Part shown: positions 40,725-48,937 of the stretch, one piece after another | How the letters are laid out: each line of letters begins with the position of its first letter | How positions within the stretch are numbered: position 1 is the stretch's first letter | DNA from: Winogradskyella pelagia | GTDB lineage: Bacteria; Bacteroidota; Bacteroidia; Flavobacteriales; Flavobacteriaceae | Direction: 5' to 3' | Length of the DNA stretch: 62,555 nt | NCBI RefSeq assembly: GCF_017581965.1 | Contig: NZ_JAGEVF010000014.1 | Location: forward strand, 1 to 62,555 | Notes under the pieces: model-generated | Seen by the model: the letters and a program-made list of their open reading frames with translations, nothing else | The model's database searches: none | What the model was told of the DNA's origin: nothing | Translations under genes and position numbers: made by a program

Positions 40725-43235
40725 TTATTGTTTTAGTATTTTAAAAGTTTCTACATTATTAATGGTTAAAAAATACAAACCACTAGGTAGGTTTAAAATT
40801 TCTATAGAATCACCTGCACCCTCATCTAATAGCCTTCCAAGATTGTCATTAAGGAACCAATTTACTGTCTCATTAAAGAATACCTTATCTGTAGCAGGAT
40901 TTGGATAGATTTTAAATTGCGAAGACAATGAGAAATCATCTGTGCTTAGGTTTTCTGTAAATACCCACTGGGCAAAATCATTGGCAGAGGTTAATCCTGC
41001 TGAATTAAAGTTACCTCCAACAAATATTTTATTGGTACCATCACTGTCTTTCGCAAATTGGATGGTATTTATTTGATTGTCTACACCTACAGTAGTATCA
41101 GTGCCTAATGGACTCCAGCCATCTGTTTCGTTATATTGGGCTATACTATTAACGATAATCCTATCCGTTACATTTTCATTAGCAACTTCAAAACCTCCTG
41201 CAGCATATAGATTTGCACCATCATGAAGCAATCCTGTAACAATATTGCTCAGTCCATTACCCAATGCTGACCAAGAACCGTTAGTTTTATCCCATTTTGC
41301 AATGCGGTTTACGGTAATATTCCCAGCTTCACCAAAATTACCTCCAACATAAACAGCATCGCTTGTTGTGGTTATAGCTTCAACAAATCCGCTTGTACCG
41401 TCTCCTAAGCTTCCCCAATTTGTACCGTCCCAGGTGGCTATTCGATTTGCAGGGTTACCGCCAGCTTCATCAAAATTACCACCAGCGTAAAGTATGTCGT
41501 TATCATCTATAGCTAATGAGCGTATTTCATTATTTGTGCCTGCAATGGAATTTGTATTATCAATTAAGGCGTTCCAACTTGTTCCGTTCCATACAGCAAG
41601 ATTCCTTGCCGGATTTCCATTTAAAGTTTCAAAAATACCTCCAACATAAATAGTGTTGTTTGAATCAATAGCCATAGCTGCGATGGAACCGTCTATTCCA
41701 GAACCTAAAGCTGTCCAAGAACTGCCATTCCACATGGCAATATTATTGGCAGTTATACCATCAATTTCTGTGAATACACCTGCTACATAGAGATTGCCAT
41801 TTGGCGCGAGTTTAATAGCATTTATTGTCCCGTTCGCCGTTCCAAAGGCATTTAAGCCATTGGTTTCGGACCAGGTTGCAATATTGTTGATGGAATTATC
41901 TTCCGAGACCGTAAAATCACCACCAATATAGATAGTGCCGTCTGCACTTGTTTCAATAGCACGAATTTGCCCATTAAAACTCTCAGTCGATGTTGTGGAC
42001 CATTCTCCAATACCATCTACTGCTATCCCGTTAGGTCCTGAAGAGCCATCGACAATTTTAAAAATCTGCGCATTACTGCCATAAGAACTGAAATAGAGTT
42101 CACCACTCTCATCCAAACCAAAACTAGATACAAATCCAGGCGAGTCAAATAATAATGTTCTGCTCGCTGCTCCTGTGGTTGGATTATAATCTAAAGCCCA
42201 AACCCTGCCACTAACGTAGTCTCCAAAGATGTATTTTGAGTTAATATCTGGGTTTAAACTCGTTACTCCAGAACCTCTATAGACATAACCTCCTGTTATT
42301 GATCTATCGGATGCTGTATGTTGATAAAAGAATACAGGGAACTCTAAGGGGCCTGGGCCTTGGGTAGGAGCGTTGTTGGCAATATCTTCAGCTTCAAAGC
42401 GTTTCCAACCGTAGTTTCTGCCGTTGAGAATAAGATTAATTTCTTCAAATTCGTTTTGGCCAACATCTGCGCCCCAAATATTACCTGTAACCTCGTCAAC
42501 CGAAAACTTCCAGGTATTTCTTATACCATAGGCAAAAATCTCATCTAAACCTGGTGCGCCCGCAAAAGGATTGTCGCTAGGGATTTCGTAATTACCATTT
42601 GAACTTATTGGGTTACTGCCGTCAACATCTACGTCAATTCTTAGTATACTTCCGAAGGCATTATTTATATTTTGAGCATTATTCTGTGGGTCATTTCCGC
42701 CGCCACCATCACCAATGGAAATGTAAAGATAGCCATCAGTACCAAAAGCGATTTTACCGCCATTGTGGTTACTGGTAGATTGATTTTTGCTGTAATCCAA
42801 TAAGATAACTTCGCTGATAGGGTTGGCTAAATTTGGGTTAGAGCTGTCTACAGTAAACCTAGAGATTATCATTCTTAGATTACTAGAACTGCCTGTGGTA
42901 TAATACACGTAGAAGTAGCCATTTTGAACATAGTTGGGATGAAAAGCTAAACCTAATAGTCCCATTTCTTGACCAGAAGAAAAAGTAACCGCACTTTCTA
43001 TATTGAGAAATGTGGAGACTCCAGAAATAATAACATTAGGATCATTTGGAAATACTTCTATGCGTCCTGGCTGTTCTACTACAAAAAAACGGTTAGAGCC
43101 ATCTTGAGCATTTTGTATTTCTACGGGATTCGAAAAAGATATATTCGGAAATGCGGATTCAAACGTAATCTGGGCATAAAGCGAAAACGACAATAAGGCA
43201 CCAAAAAGAGTAATAATAGGTTTAAGAGATTTCAT
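40725..43235 (-). CDS. PQQ-dependent sugar dehydrogenase (GSDH) with repeat region and T9SS tail
   Basis: An 836-residue secreted protein. Signal peptide about 1-21. The six-bladed glucose/sorbosone dehydrogenase domain covers about 22-420: a NHNGGKIAFGTDG segment with the catalytic His (about 157), GDGGGGNDP (about 176) and GRNYGWKRFE (about 272). Then about 310 residues of short repeats of the form IAxWNGxxWxxLGxGxxG...IYVGGxF, a second propeller-like array. The last ~75 residues are a type IX secretion sorting domain (YPNPATDKVFF ... GLYFLTI). It is therefore exported by T9SS to the surface. Substrate unknown. Confidence 0.88.
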   Translation of the reverse strand: MKSLKPIITLFGALLSFSLYAQITFESAFPNISFSNPVEIQNAQDGSNRFFVVEQPGRIEVFPNDPNVIISGVSTFLNIESAVTFSSGQEMGLLGLAFHPNYVQNGYFYVYYTTGSSSNLRMIISRFTVDSSNPNLANPISEVILLDYSKNQSTSNHNGGKIAFGTDGYLYISIGDGGGGNDPQNNAQNINNAFGSILRIDVDVDGSNPISSNGNYEIPSDNPFAGAPGLDEIFAYGIRNTWKFSVDEVTGNIWGADVGQNEFEEINLILNGRNYGWKRFEAEDIANNAPTQGPGPLEFPVFFYQHTASDRSITGGYVYRGSGVTSLNPDINSKYIFGDYVSGRVWALDYNPTTGAASRTLLFDSPGFVSSFGLDESGELYFSSYGSNAQIFKIVDGSSGPNGIAVDGIGEWSTTSTESFNGQIRAIETSADGTIYIGGDFTVSEDNSINNIATWSETNGLNAFGTANGTINAIKLAPNGNLYVAGVFTEIDGITANNIAMWNGSSWTALGSGIDGSIAAMAIDSNNTIYVGGIFETLNGNPARNLAVWNGTSWNALIDNTNSIAGTNNEIRSLAIDDNDILYAGGNFDEAGGNPANRIATWDGTNWGSLGDGTSGFVEAITTTSDAVYVGGNFGEAGNITVNRIAKWDKTNGSWSALGNGLSNIVTGLLHDGANLYAAGGFEVANENVTDRIIVNSIAQYNETDGWSPLGTDTTVGVDNQINTIQFAKDSDGTNKIFVGGNFNSAGLTSANDFAQWVFTENLSTDDFSLSSQFKIYPNPATDKVFFNETVNWFLNDNLGRLLDEGAGDSIEILNLPSGLYFLTINNVETFKILKQ

Positions 43236-43308
43236 AGCAATGTAGATTAAGGGATGTTATATTTTATCGTTAAACTACGTATTTTACCGCTAAGTTACTG
43301 AAAACTTT

Positions 43309-43893
43309 TTATTTAACCTTTTTTTTAACTTCTTCGTGTCTAAAACAGCTAACCTCATGGTCATTGACCATTCCGGTAGCTTGCATATGGGCATAAACTA
43401 CAGTGGAGCCTACAAATTTAAAACCTCTTTTTTTAAGATCTGCACTTATTTTATCACTGAGTTCCGTATTAGCAGGCGCTTCCTTATAATTGTTATAACT
43501 GTTTATTATAGGTTTGCCATTAACAAAAGACCAAATGTATTTAGAAAAGGTTCCGAAATCGTCTCGTATCTTTAAAAAGGCTTTTGCGTTGCTTACCGTT
43601 GCATTAATTTTAAGTTTATTGCGTATAATGCCTTTATTATGTAATAGCTGGTTAATCTTTTCTTCGTTGTATTTGGCAATGCTGTTGTAATTAAAATTGT
43701 CAAAAGCGGTTCTAAAGTTTTCTCGTTTTCTAAGAACTGTAATCCAGCTCAGTCCAGCTTGAAAGGTCTCTAAAATCAAAAACTCAAACAAGGTTGCATC
43801 ATCATAAATAGGTACGCCCCATTCATTATCGTGATAGGCTTCATAAAGTGGGTCACCTTCGCACCAACCACAACGTTTAGGTTCATTTCTCAT
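43309..43893 (-). CDS. tag: DNA-3-methyladenine glycosylase I
   Basis: A 194-residue Tag that removes 3-methyladenine from alkylated DNA. Marks: RCGWCEGDPLYEAYHDNEWG near the N-terminus with the zinc ligands Cys and His, LILETFQAGLSWITVLRKRENF (partly, about 40-58) forming the base-binding pocket, and the C-terminal zinc site NDHEVSCFRH (about 177-186). Full length. It overlaps the small membrane protein gene by 11 bases. Confidence 0.97.
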   Translation of the reverse strand: MRNEPKRCGWCEGDPLYEAYHDNEWGVPIYDDATLFEFLILETFQAGLSWITVLRKRENFRTAFDNFNYNSIAKYNEEKINQLLHNKGIIRNKLKINATVSNAKAFLKIRDDFGTFSKYIWSFVNGKPIINSYNNYKEAPANTELSDKISADLKKRGFKFVGSTVVYAHMQATGMVNDHEVSCFRHEEVKKKVK

Positions 43894-44140
43894 AGTGAAG
43901 TAATCGTGTTTTTAGGTTAGCTATTTCATTGTCTTTATACTTGAGCTTTACCCTCAATTCAATGATGTAAACGATGATGTACAAAAGAATAGCTATGTTT
44001 TTAATATCCTCCAGCTTGTCTTTTGTAAAGAACTCACTGTCTTTAATCCAATGAAAATATTGAGCTATGATTGGAAAGGCAAATGCCAATAGTAAAGCAG
44101 TTCTAAAATATTCTATTATTTTAATCCACTTCCAGTTCAT
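43883..44140 (-). CDS. Small membrane protein of unknown function
   Basis: An 85-residue protein with two hydrophobic helices (about 12-28 and 45-60) and a charged, coiled-coil-prone C-terminus (LKYKDNEIANLKTRLLHYE). No family recognised. It lies directly upstream of tag and overlaps it, so it is probably co-expressed with tag, but a role in repair is not implied by anything in the sequence. Confidence 0.6.
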   Translation of the reverse strand: MNWKWIKIIEYFRTALLLAFAFPIIAQYFHWIKDSEFFTKDKLEDIKNIAILLYIIVYIIELRVKLKYKDNEIANLKTRLLHYEK

Positions 44141-44206
44141 TGTAAGTAATACTTTGATTTATCTACTAAGGTAACAACTGTGACATAAAAAATAAAAATG
44201 CTACCT

Positions 44207-44214
44207 TAAATTTG
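44207..44214 (+). promoter_or_regulatory. -7 promoter element next to the thioredoxin-fold gene
   Basis: TAAATTTG, an exact TAnnTTTG match, ends five bases before the ATG at 44220. Either the mRNA is leaderless or the true start is the second ATG at 44241. Confidence 0.45.
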
Positions 44215-44219
44215 CACTA

Positions 44220-44837
44220 ATGAATACAACCGAATTAAATATGCCTAACACAACAATCTTAGATAGTCTAAACAAGAGTATGTCTTACCAAGAATATATT
44301 GGACTAGTTAATGTCTTAGTGGAAAGGTCATCTACAACTGGCAACGAGAAAACAGAAGCATTGGCTAATTATACGATGCTTAATCAACGCAGGATGAGAC
44401 GCTGGGATAAAACTGTAAAGCTATCGGATAAAGCTAAAGCAAAAATTGAAAATTATTCAGGCAAAATGACATGGCTTGTTTTGACGGAAAGTTGGTGTGG
44501 TGATGCGGCGCATATTATGCCAGTGATTAATAAGGTCGCAGAACTCAATGGTAATATTAACTATAGGGTAGTTCTGAGAGATGAAAATGATGTGCTAATG
44601 AACCAGTTTCTAACCAATGGCGGACGCTCAATCCCAAAGCTAATTGCTATTGATGAAGAGTCTAAAGAAGTAGTTGGGACATTTGGTCCTAGACCTTCAG
44701 TGGCTACAGAATTGGTGAATGCCTACAAAGAGAAGCATGGCGCGCTCACGCCTGAGTTTAAAGAGGATTTACAACGTTGGTATAATAAAGATAAAGGACA
44801 ATCGGCAGTAAGTGATTTATTAAATCTTTTAAATTAA
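44220..44837 (+). CDS. Thioredoxin-family protein with monothiol WCGDA motif
   Basis: A 205-residue cytoplasmic protein with a thioredoxin fold over about residues 75-180. The active-site segment reads LTESWCGDAAHIMP (about 87-100), with one Cys where thioredoxins have two, and GRSIPKLI supplies the cis-proline loop. Monothiol members cannot act as ordinary dithiol reductases. An internal ATG seven codons in (44241) may be the real start given the nearby -7 element. It converges on the TonB-like gene with a 4-base overlap. Confidence 0.85.
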   Translation: MNTTELNMPNTTILDSLNKSMSYQEYIGLVNVLVERSSTTGNEKTEALANYTMLNQRRMRRWDKTVKLSDKAKAKIENYSGKMTWLVLTESWCGDAAHIMPVINKVAELNGNINYRVVLRDENDVLMNQFLTNGGRSIPKLIAIDEESKEVVGTFGPRPSVATELVNAYKEKHGALTPEFKEDLQRWYNKDKGQSAVSDLLNLLN

Positions 44838-45598
44838 CCTTTTCCCTTGAACACAAAGGTTATAGTGCCTAATTGATTTTTTCGACTTGAACTGCTGAAT
44901 TTGGCTGTTTTTGCATAAGAAATAGCGCTTTCAATAAGACATTGATTATTAGAGCTCGAAGCACCATTAATATAAGCATCAAAGACATTACCATCTGAAT
45001 CTACCTTAATACTAACAACAATCTTTCCGCCGAATTCGCAGAGATAGCGCGGTGTTTTATAATACTCTAAAACTCTATCTTTTAGTGAATACGTTAAGCT
45101 ACTTCTTTTATTGGCATGTTTATCTATCACCTTTTCATTGACTAGACGCTTGTTTAATTTTTCTTGAAGTTTTTTAAAAGCCTCTGTTTCGTTAGCTTTA
45201 AGTGCATAACCCATATGGTTAGATACGGACCTTAGTTCTGATGATTCTTCTTCGATAAGATCTGATTTAGTCTGTTCTAATGCTTTAGTAGTTTGTTCAA
45301 AATCATTTGCACTAATGGCTTTGAAATTACGCATCATTTCCTTGTATTCTTGGTCTTCGTTAAATGCCTTATCACTTGAGGACGAATTGGAGTCCAATAA
45401 GTCATCCTGTATAAGTTCTTCCTGCTGAGACTCTGGTTCGGGATTAATCTCGTAGAAACTTTCGCTTATCAGTACTCCGCGTTGTTTGAGTTGAATACTA
45501 AACAATCCTAAAACAAAAATACCAGTAAGGAGAAAGGTTATAATACCAGCTTTATATCGTGCAATCAATGACAAAAAAATAATTTTAGTGTGTTGCAA
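44834..45598 (-). CDS. TonB-like energy transducer protein
   Basis: A 254-residue protein with one N-terminal TM helix (about 17-34), an acidic and partly coiled periplasmic stretch (about 48-160), and a C-terminal TonB-like domain (about 165-254: YKTPRYLCEFGGKIVVSIKVDSDGNV in pieces, then LIESAISYAKTAKF). There is no Pro-rich spacer of classical TonB. The start is uncertain: the longest frame begins with TTG and no good ATG precedes the TM helix. No exbB/exbD is nearby, so its partner complex is unlinked. Confidence 0.78.
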   Translation of the reverse strand: MQHTKIIFLSLIARYKAGIITFLLTGIFVLGLFSIQLKQRGVLISESFYEINPEPESQQEELIQDDLLDSNSSSSDKAFNEDQEYKEMMRNFKAISANDFEQTTKALEQTKSDLIEEESSELRSVSNHMGYALKANETEAFKKLQEKLNKRLVNEKVIDKHANKRSSLTYSLKDRVLEYYKTPRYLCEFGGKIVVSIKVDSDGNVFDAYINGASSSNNQCLIESAISYAKTAKFSSSSRKNQLGTITFVFKGKG

Positions 45599-45651
45599 TA
45601 TATACGAAAATAACCATGAAATGGTTTAACTCTGTGGATTCTGCTAATAGA

Positions 45652-46353
45652 TTAAGGCTCTATTCCAGGCAATTGCTTAAAGAAAATCTCAGGTGAAATA
45701 GCATCATTAACATTAAAATCACCAATCTTGGTTCGTCTTAATTCGCTTAAGTGCGCTCCCGAATTTAAGGCTTTGCCAAAGTCGTTTGCCAATGATCTAA
45801 TATAGGTGCCTTTACTGCAAACCACACTAAATTTTAGTTCTAGACCATTGATTTGAGTAATATCAAATTCTGATATTTCAACTTCTCGTGCTTTAATATC
45901 TACATGTTCCCCAGCCCTAGCAAACTCGTATAGTCGTTTCCCATCCTTTTTAATGGCTGAAAATACAGGCGGAAACTGTTTAATAGTTCCTGTAAATTGG
46001 TGCGTTGTAGAATGTATCAGTTCTTCGGTAATATGACCTGTGGGATAAGATTTGTTTATATCTGTTTCAAGGTCAAAAGATGGTGTGGTGCTGCCCAGAG
46101 TTATAGTACCAGTATATTCTTTTTCCAGACCTTGATAGATGTTAATTTGCTTGGTCATTTTACCTGTGCAGATTATGAGTAACCCGGAAGCTAGGGGGTC
46201 TAAAGTGCCAGCATGGCCTACTTTAATTTTTTTAAGCCCAAAAGCTTTTCTAATGGCCCAACGAATCTTATTTACTGCTTGGAATGAGGTCCACTCTAGT
46301 GGTTTATCTATAAGAATGACTTGTCCAGATAAGTAGTCTTCGGCTGCCTTCAT
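45652..46353 (-). CDS. truB: tRNA pseudouridine(55) synthase
   Basis: A 233-residue TruB that makes pseudouridine 55 in the T-loop of tRNAs. The catalytic Asp is in VGHAGTLDPLASGLL (about 42-56), and KEYTGTITLGSTTPSFD and CSKGTYIRSLANDFG (about 183-197) are conserved. It lacks the C-terminal PUA domain of longer versions, usual for Bacteroidota. Its start is one base from the uppP stop, in the truB-uppP-DUF3098-ftsX block. Confidence 0.97.
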   Translation of the reverse strand: MKAAEDYLSGQVILIDKPLEWTSFQAVNKIRWAIRKAFGLKKIKVGHAGTLDPLASGLLIICTGKMTKQINIYQGLEKEYTGTITLGSTTPSFDLETDINKSYPTGHITEELIHSTTHQFTGTIKQFPPVFSAIKKDGKRLYEFARAGEHVDIKAREVEISEFDITQINGLELKFSVVCSKGTYIRSLANDFGKALNSGAHLSELRRTKIGDFNVNDAISPEIFFKQLPGIEP

Positions 46354-46354
46354 C

Positions 46355-47149
46355 CTATTGTGTTGAAGCCAGGCCTATGGCAATTAATCCTACTATAATA
46401 CAGTAAATAGAAAAATAAATCAATTTACTGTTCTTAACCAACTTTATCATCCAAGTACAAGCAGCTAAGCCAGAAACGAAAGCAGCTAAAAATCCAATTA
46501 ATAGAGGCGTGAAGCTTGTACTGTCATAAGTCAATTCACCACCAATAATATCTTTTGCAATTTTTCCAAGAATAAGCGGTACCACCATTAAAAAAGAGAA
46601 GCGTGCGGCTTTTGTTTTATCGTTTCCTAGTAATACTGAAGTAGATATAGTAGCACCTGACCTCGATATTCCTGGCAACATTGCAATAGCCTGTGAGATA
46701 CCAATGACAATTGCGTTTTGAAAAGTTATATTTTTTGAAGTGTCTTTTGCCTTATCAGCGAGAAACAATAAAAGGGCCGTAAGTATGAGCATAAAGCCAA
46801 CAAGTTTAATATTCCCATTAAACAGACTTGCTAATTCATGTTCGTAGGTATACCCAATTATAGCCGCAGGAAGCATAGATATGGCAATTTTAGCAACGAA
46901 TTGTAAATCAGAATTCCATTGTAATTTTAGAGCGCCTTTTAGAATGCTCAGTACATCTTTTCTAAATACAACAATGGTACTAAGAGCCGTTGCAAAGTGA
47001 AGTACAACCGTAAATAACAGGCTTTCTTCAGGGATTGAATTATCGCCAAGAATTGCTTTTCCCAATTCTAAATGACCACTGGACGAAACCGGAAGAAATT
47101 CCGTTAAGCCTTGAATTATACCTAGAATAATCGCATCTATAATTTCCAT
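46355..47149 (-). CDS. uppP: Undecaprenyl-diphosphatase (BacA/UppP)
   Basis: A 264-residue integral membrane phosphatase recycling undecaprenyl diphosphate for cell-wall synthesis; high activity gives bacitracin resistance. The two active-site motifs are clear: GLTEFLPVSSSGHLELG (about 13-29) and PGISRSGATIS (about 158-168). Eight hydrophobic segments. I use the ATG at 47149, which places the conserved start (MEIIDAIILGIIQG) correctly, rather than a TTG three codons upstream. Confidence 0.97.
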   Translation of the reverse strand: MEIIDAIILGIIQGLTEFLPVSSSGHLELGKAILGDNSIPEESLLFTVVLHFATALSTIVVFRKDVLSILKGALKLQWNSDLQFVAKIAISMLPAAIIGYTYEHELASLFNGNIKLVGFMLILTALLLFLADKAKDTSKNITFQNAIVIGISQAIAMLPGISRSGATISTSVLLGNDKTKAARFSFLMVVPLILGKIAKDIIGGELTYDSTSFTPLLIGFLAAFVSGLAACTWMIKLVKNSKLIYFSIYCIIVGLIAIGLASTQ

Positions 47150-47225
47150 CGTTGGCAAATATCAACTTTCAAGAATCAATTTCCAAATAAAGAAGTCGAA
47201 GCGCTAATAATTACTGAAAGTGCTT

Positions 47226-47513
47226 TTATTTTGAAGATTTACCTTTATTAGAATTAGCAAGTATAGCATAGACTTGAAGTCCAAATCCAATAAGTACTAA
47301 AGTCGGTGCCAACCGAATGCGGTCCCATCTAAAGATAGCAGGGTCAAATGTATTGGGATCATTATTCTTACCAGCATAGGTAAAGTCATAACCATAAGCC
47401 ATTATAAAAAAGCCAACTGCAATAAAGCCCAGGCCAATAAGAAACCATTTGTAATTTTTCTTACCAAAGATAAACTCTGATTTGGCTTGTTGTTTACGTT
47501 TTTGCTCTCCCAT
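47226..47513 (-). CDS. DUF3098 membrane protein
   Basis: A 95-residue protein with two TM helices (about 21-41 and 68-86) and a basic N-terminus (MGEQKRKQQAKSEFIFGKKNYKW in part), matching the DUF3098 family, which is almost always found between ftsX and uppP in Bacteroidota. A role in envelope or division is suggested only by that conserved context. It starts five bases before the stop of the next gene upstream. Confidence 0.9.
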   Translation of the reverse strand: MGEQKRKQQAKSEFIFGKKNYKWFLIGLGFIAVGFFIMAYGYDFTYAGKNNDPNTFDPAIFRWDRIRLAPTLVLIGFGLQVYAILANSNKGKSSK

Positions 47514-47518
47514 TATAT

Positions 47519-47878
47519 TTAAAATTCTGTAAATAGCGTATCATTATCCACCGTTAATTGAGAAATGTGTTCTGATGTGACAGCACCTCCAATTAGTTTT
47601 GCTAAATGCAAAGTAACAGTTTTATTTAAAACTTTAGTCTTAAGGGAATCTAAATTTAATCCACGCTCTAGTCCACGGTTTATGTAGTAGAAGTCTGTAC
47701 CGTTGTCTCTAAAGACAATATCATAACTAGTACCTTCACTAATTTGGGTTATAATAACATTAACAACTTCACAATCTTCAGGTTGAGGATTGTTTATGCT
47801 ACAAGATTTAAGGAGTAGAATAGCCCCAAGAACTGCCAATAGAGCAACTGTTGAGAAGTAGAGCAATACTTTTTTCAT
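47519..47878 (-). CDS. Small membrane-anchored protein in the ftsX-uppP block
   Basis: A 119-residue protein with an N-terminal hydrophobic helix (about 5-25) ending LLKSC, so it is either a lipoprotein or a single-pass anchor. The mature part has a Cys near its start (EDCEVVNVIITQISEG) and several strands (SYDIVFRDNGTDFYYINRGL). I do not recognise the family. It is an extra gene between ftsX and DUF3098, positions that are usually adjacent in relatives. Confidence 0.65.
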   Translation of the reverse strand: MKKVLLYFSTVALLAVLGAILLLKSCSINNPQPEDCEVVNVIITQISEGTSYDIVFRDNGTDFYYINRGLERGLNLDSLKTKVLNKTVTLHLAKLIGGAVTSEHISQLTVDNDTLFTEF

Positions 47879-47936
47879 TTGATTGATTTATATAATCAAA
47901 ACGATAAAAAGAAAAATCTAGTATTTCTGTAAGAAT

Positions 47937-48815
47937 TTAATAGTAAAGCTGGTCCGTCTTAAGATTGAGAAACCGCTGGGTAGCAATGAAGGTGCTCATC
48001 CATGTTATAACTATTCCTAAGCCAAAAACACCTAGGAATAAGGCCAAAAGTGATATGGTGTTATTCAATAAATTCAGTTCAGGGAAAGTAAGGTTGAGGT
48101 AATACAAAACAACGGCAACACCTGCTAGAGCAAGTATGGCACCAATAATTCCAAGCTGTATACTTTTCCAAACAAAAGGACGTCTGATAAAGCTTTTAGT
48201 GGCACCAACCATTTGCATGGTTTTAATTATAAATCGTTTTGAATATACCGCTAATCTAATTGAGCTATTGATTAATAGTACGGCAATAAGCGTAAATAGT
48301 CCACTGATAACCAAAACCCAAAATGATATTTTCTGCACATTGTCGTTCATGAGTTCTACCAGGTCATTATCGTATCTAATTTCTTCAATAAACGATTTAC
48401 TCGATAAATTATCTGTAATTTCAGAGAGTTGTTGAGTGGTTACAAAATCAGCTTTGAGATATACATCAATAGAATTTTTGAGCGGATTATAGCCTACAAA
48501 ATCCATAAAGTCTTCTCCTGTTTCAACTTTCATAAATTCAGCAGCTTCTTCTTTGGATACATATAAGGCTTCTTTAGTGTAATCGGCCATAGCTAGACTC
48601 TTTTTTAACTGATTTACCTCAACTTCTTTGGCAGTATCATTTAAATAGATGGTCATCACCACTTGTTCTTTAAAGTGGTCAGCTACTTTTTTAGAATTTA
48701 TAACCAATAAACCAAGACAACCTAATAAAAATAGGACTAATGCAATGCTAATAACTACAGAAATGTATGATGAAATTAGTTTACGCTTTTGGTATTTATC
48801 GAAGGATGATGCCAT
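47937..48815 (-). CDS. ftsX: Cell division protein FtsX
   Basis: A 292-residue permease-like protein that with FtsE recruits and activates septal peptidoglycan hydrolases. One TM helix (about 19-40), an extracytoplasmic loop (about 45-165, with the FtsX motif VTIYLNDTAKEVEV-like start), then three TM helices to the end (about 170-280). No ftsE lies next to it; the gene is divergent from leuS. It heads the ftsX-DUF3098-uppP-truB unit. Confidence 0.95.
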   Translation of the reverse strand: MASSFDKYQKRKLISSYISVVISIALVLFLLGCLGLLVINSKKVADHFKEQVVMTIYLNDTAKEVEVNQLKKSLAMADYTKEALYVSKEEAAEFMKVETGEDFMDFVGYNPLKNSIDVYLKADFVTTQQLSEITDNLSSKSFIEEIRYDNDLVELMNDNVQKISFWVLVISGLFTLIAVLLINSSIRLAVYSKRFIIKTMQMVGATKSFIRRPFVWKSIQLGIIGAILALAGVAVVLYYLNLTFPELNLLNNTISLLALFLGVFGLGIVITWMSTFIATQRFLNLKTDQLYY

Positions 48816-48904
48816 TTAAAACGGATTAATGCTGTAAAAATATAAAACTAATTGCTTCTGTAGACTAATACAACGTTTAGTTTTTTATTGTGTTGCAATA
48901 CCTT

Positions 48905-48912
48905 TAAATTTG
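48905..48912 (+). promoter_or_regulatory. -7 promoter element for leuS
   Basis: TAAATTTG, an exact TAnnTTTG match, 25 bases before the leuS ATG. A transcript starting about 48916 would have a leader of about 22 bases. Confidence 0.6.
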
Positions 48913-48937
48913 CCCCTTATTTCAATAATAATCAAAG

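Noticed and set aside
48845..48887. An AT-rich inverted repeat (AAACTAA/TTAGTTT) upstream of leuS as a T-box or leader attenuator
   Set aside because: It lies upstream of the leuS -7 element, so it would not be in the transcript, and no T-box sequence or leucine codon run is seen.
45589..48900. The shared 11-mer GTGTTGCAATA before the TonB-like gene and leuS
   Set aside because: Eleven-base matches are expected many times by chance in 62 kb of AT-rich DNA, and the flanks do not match.
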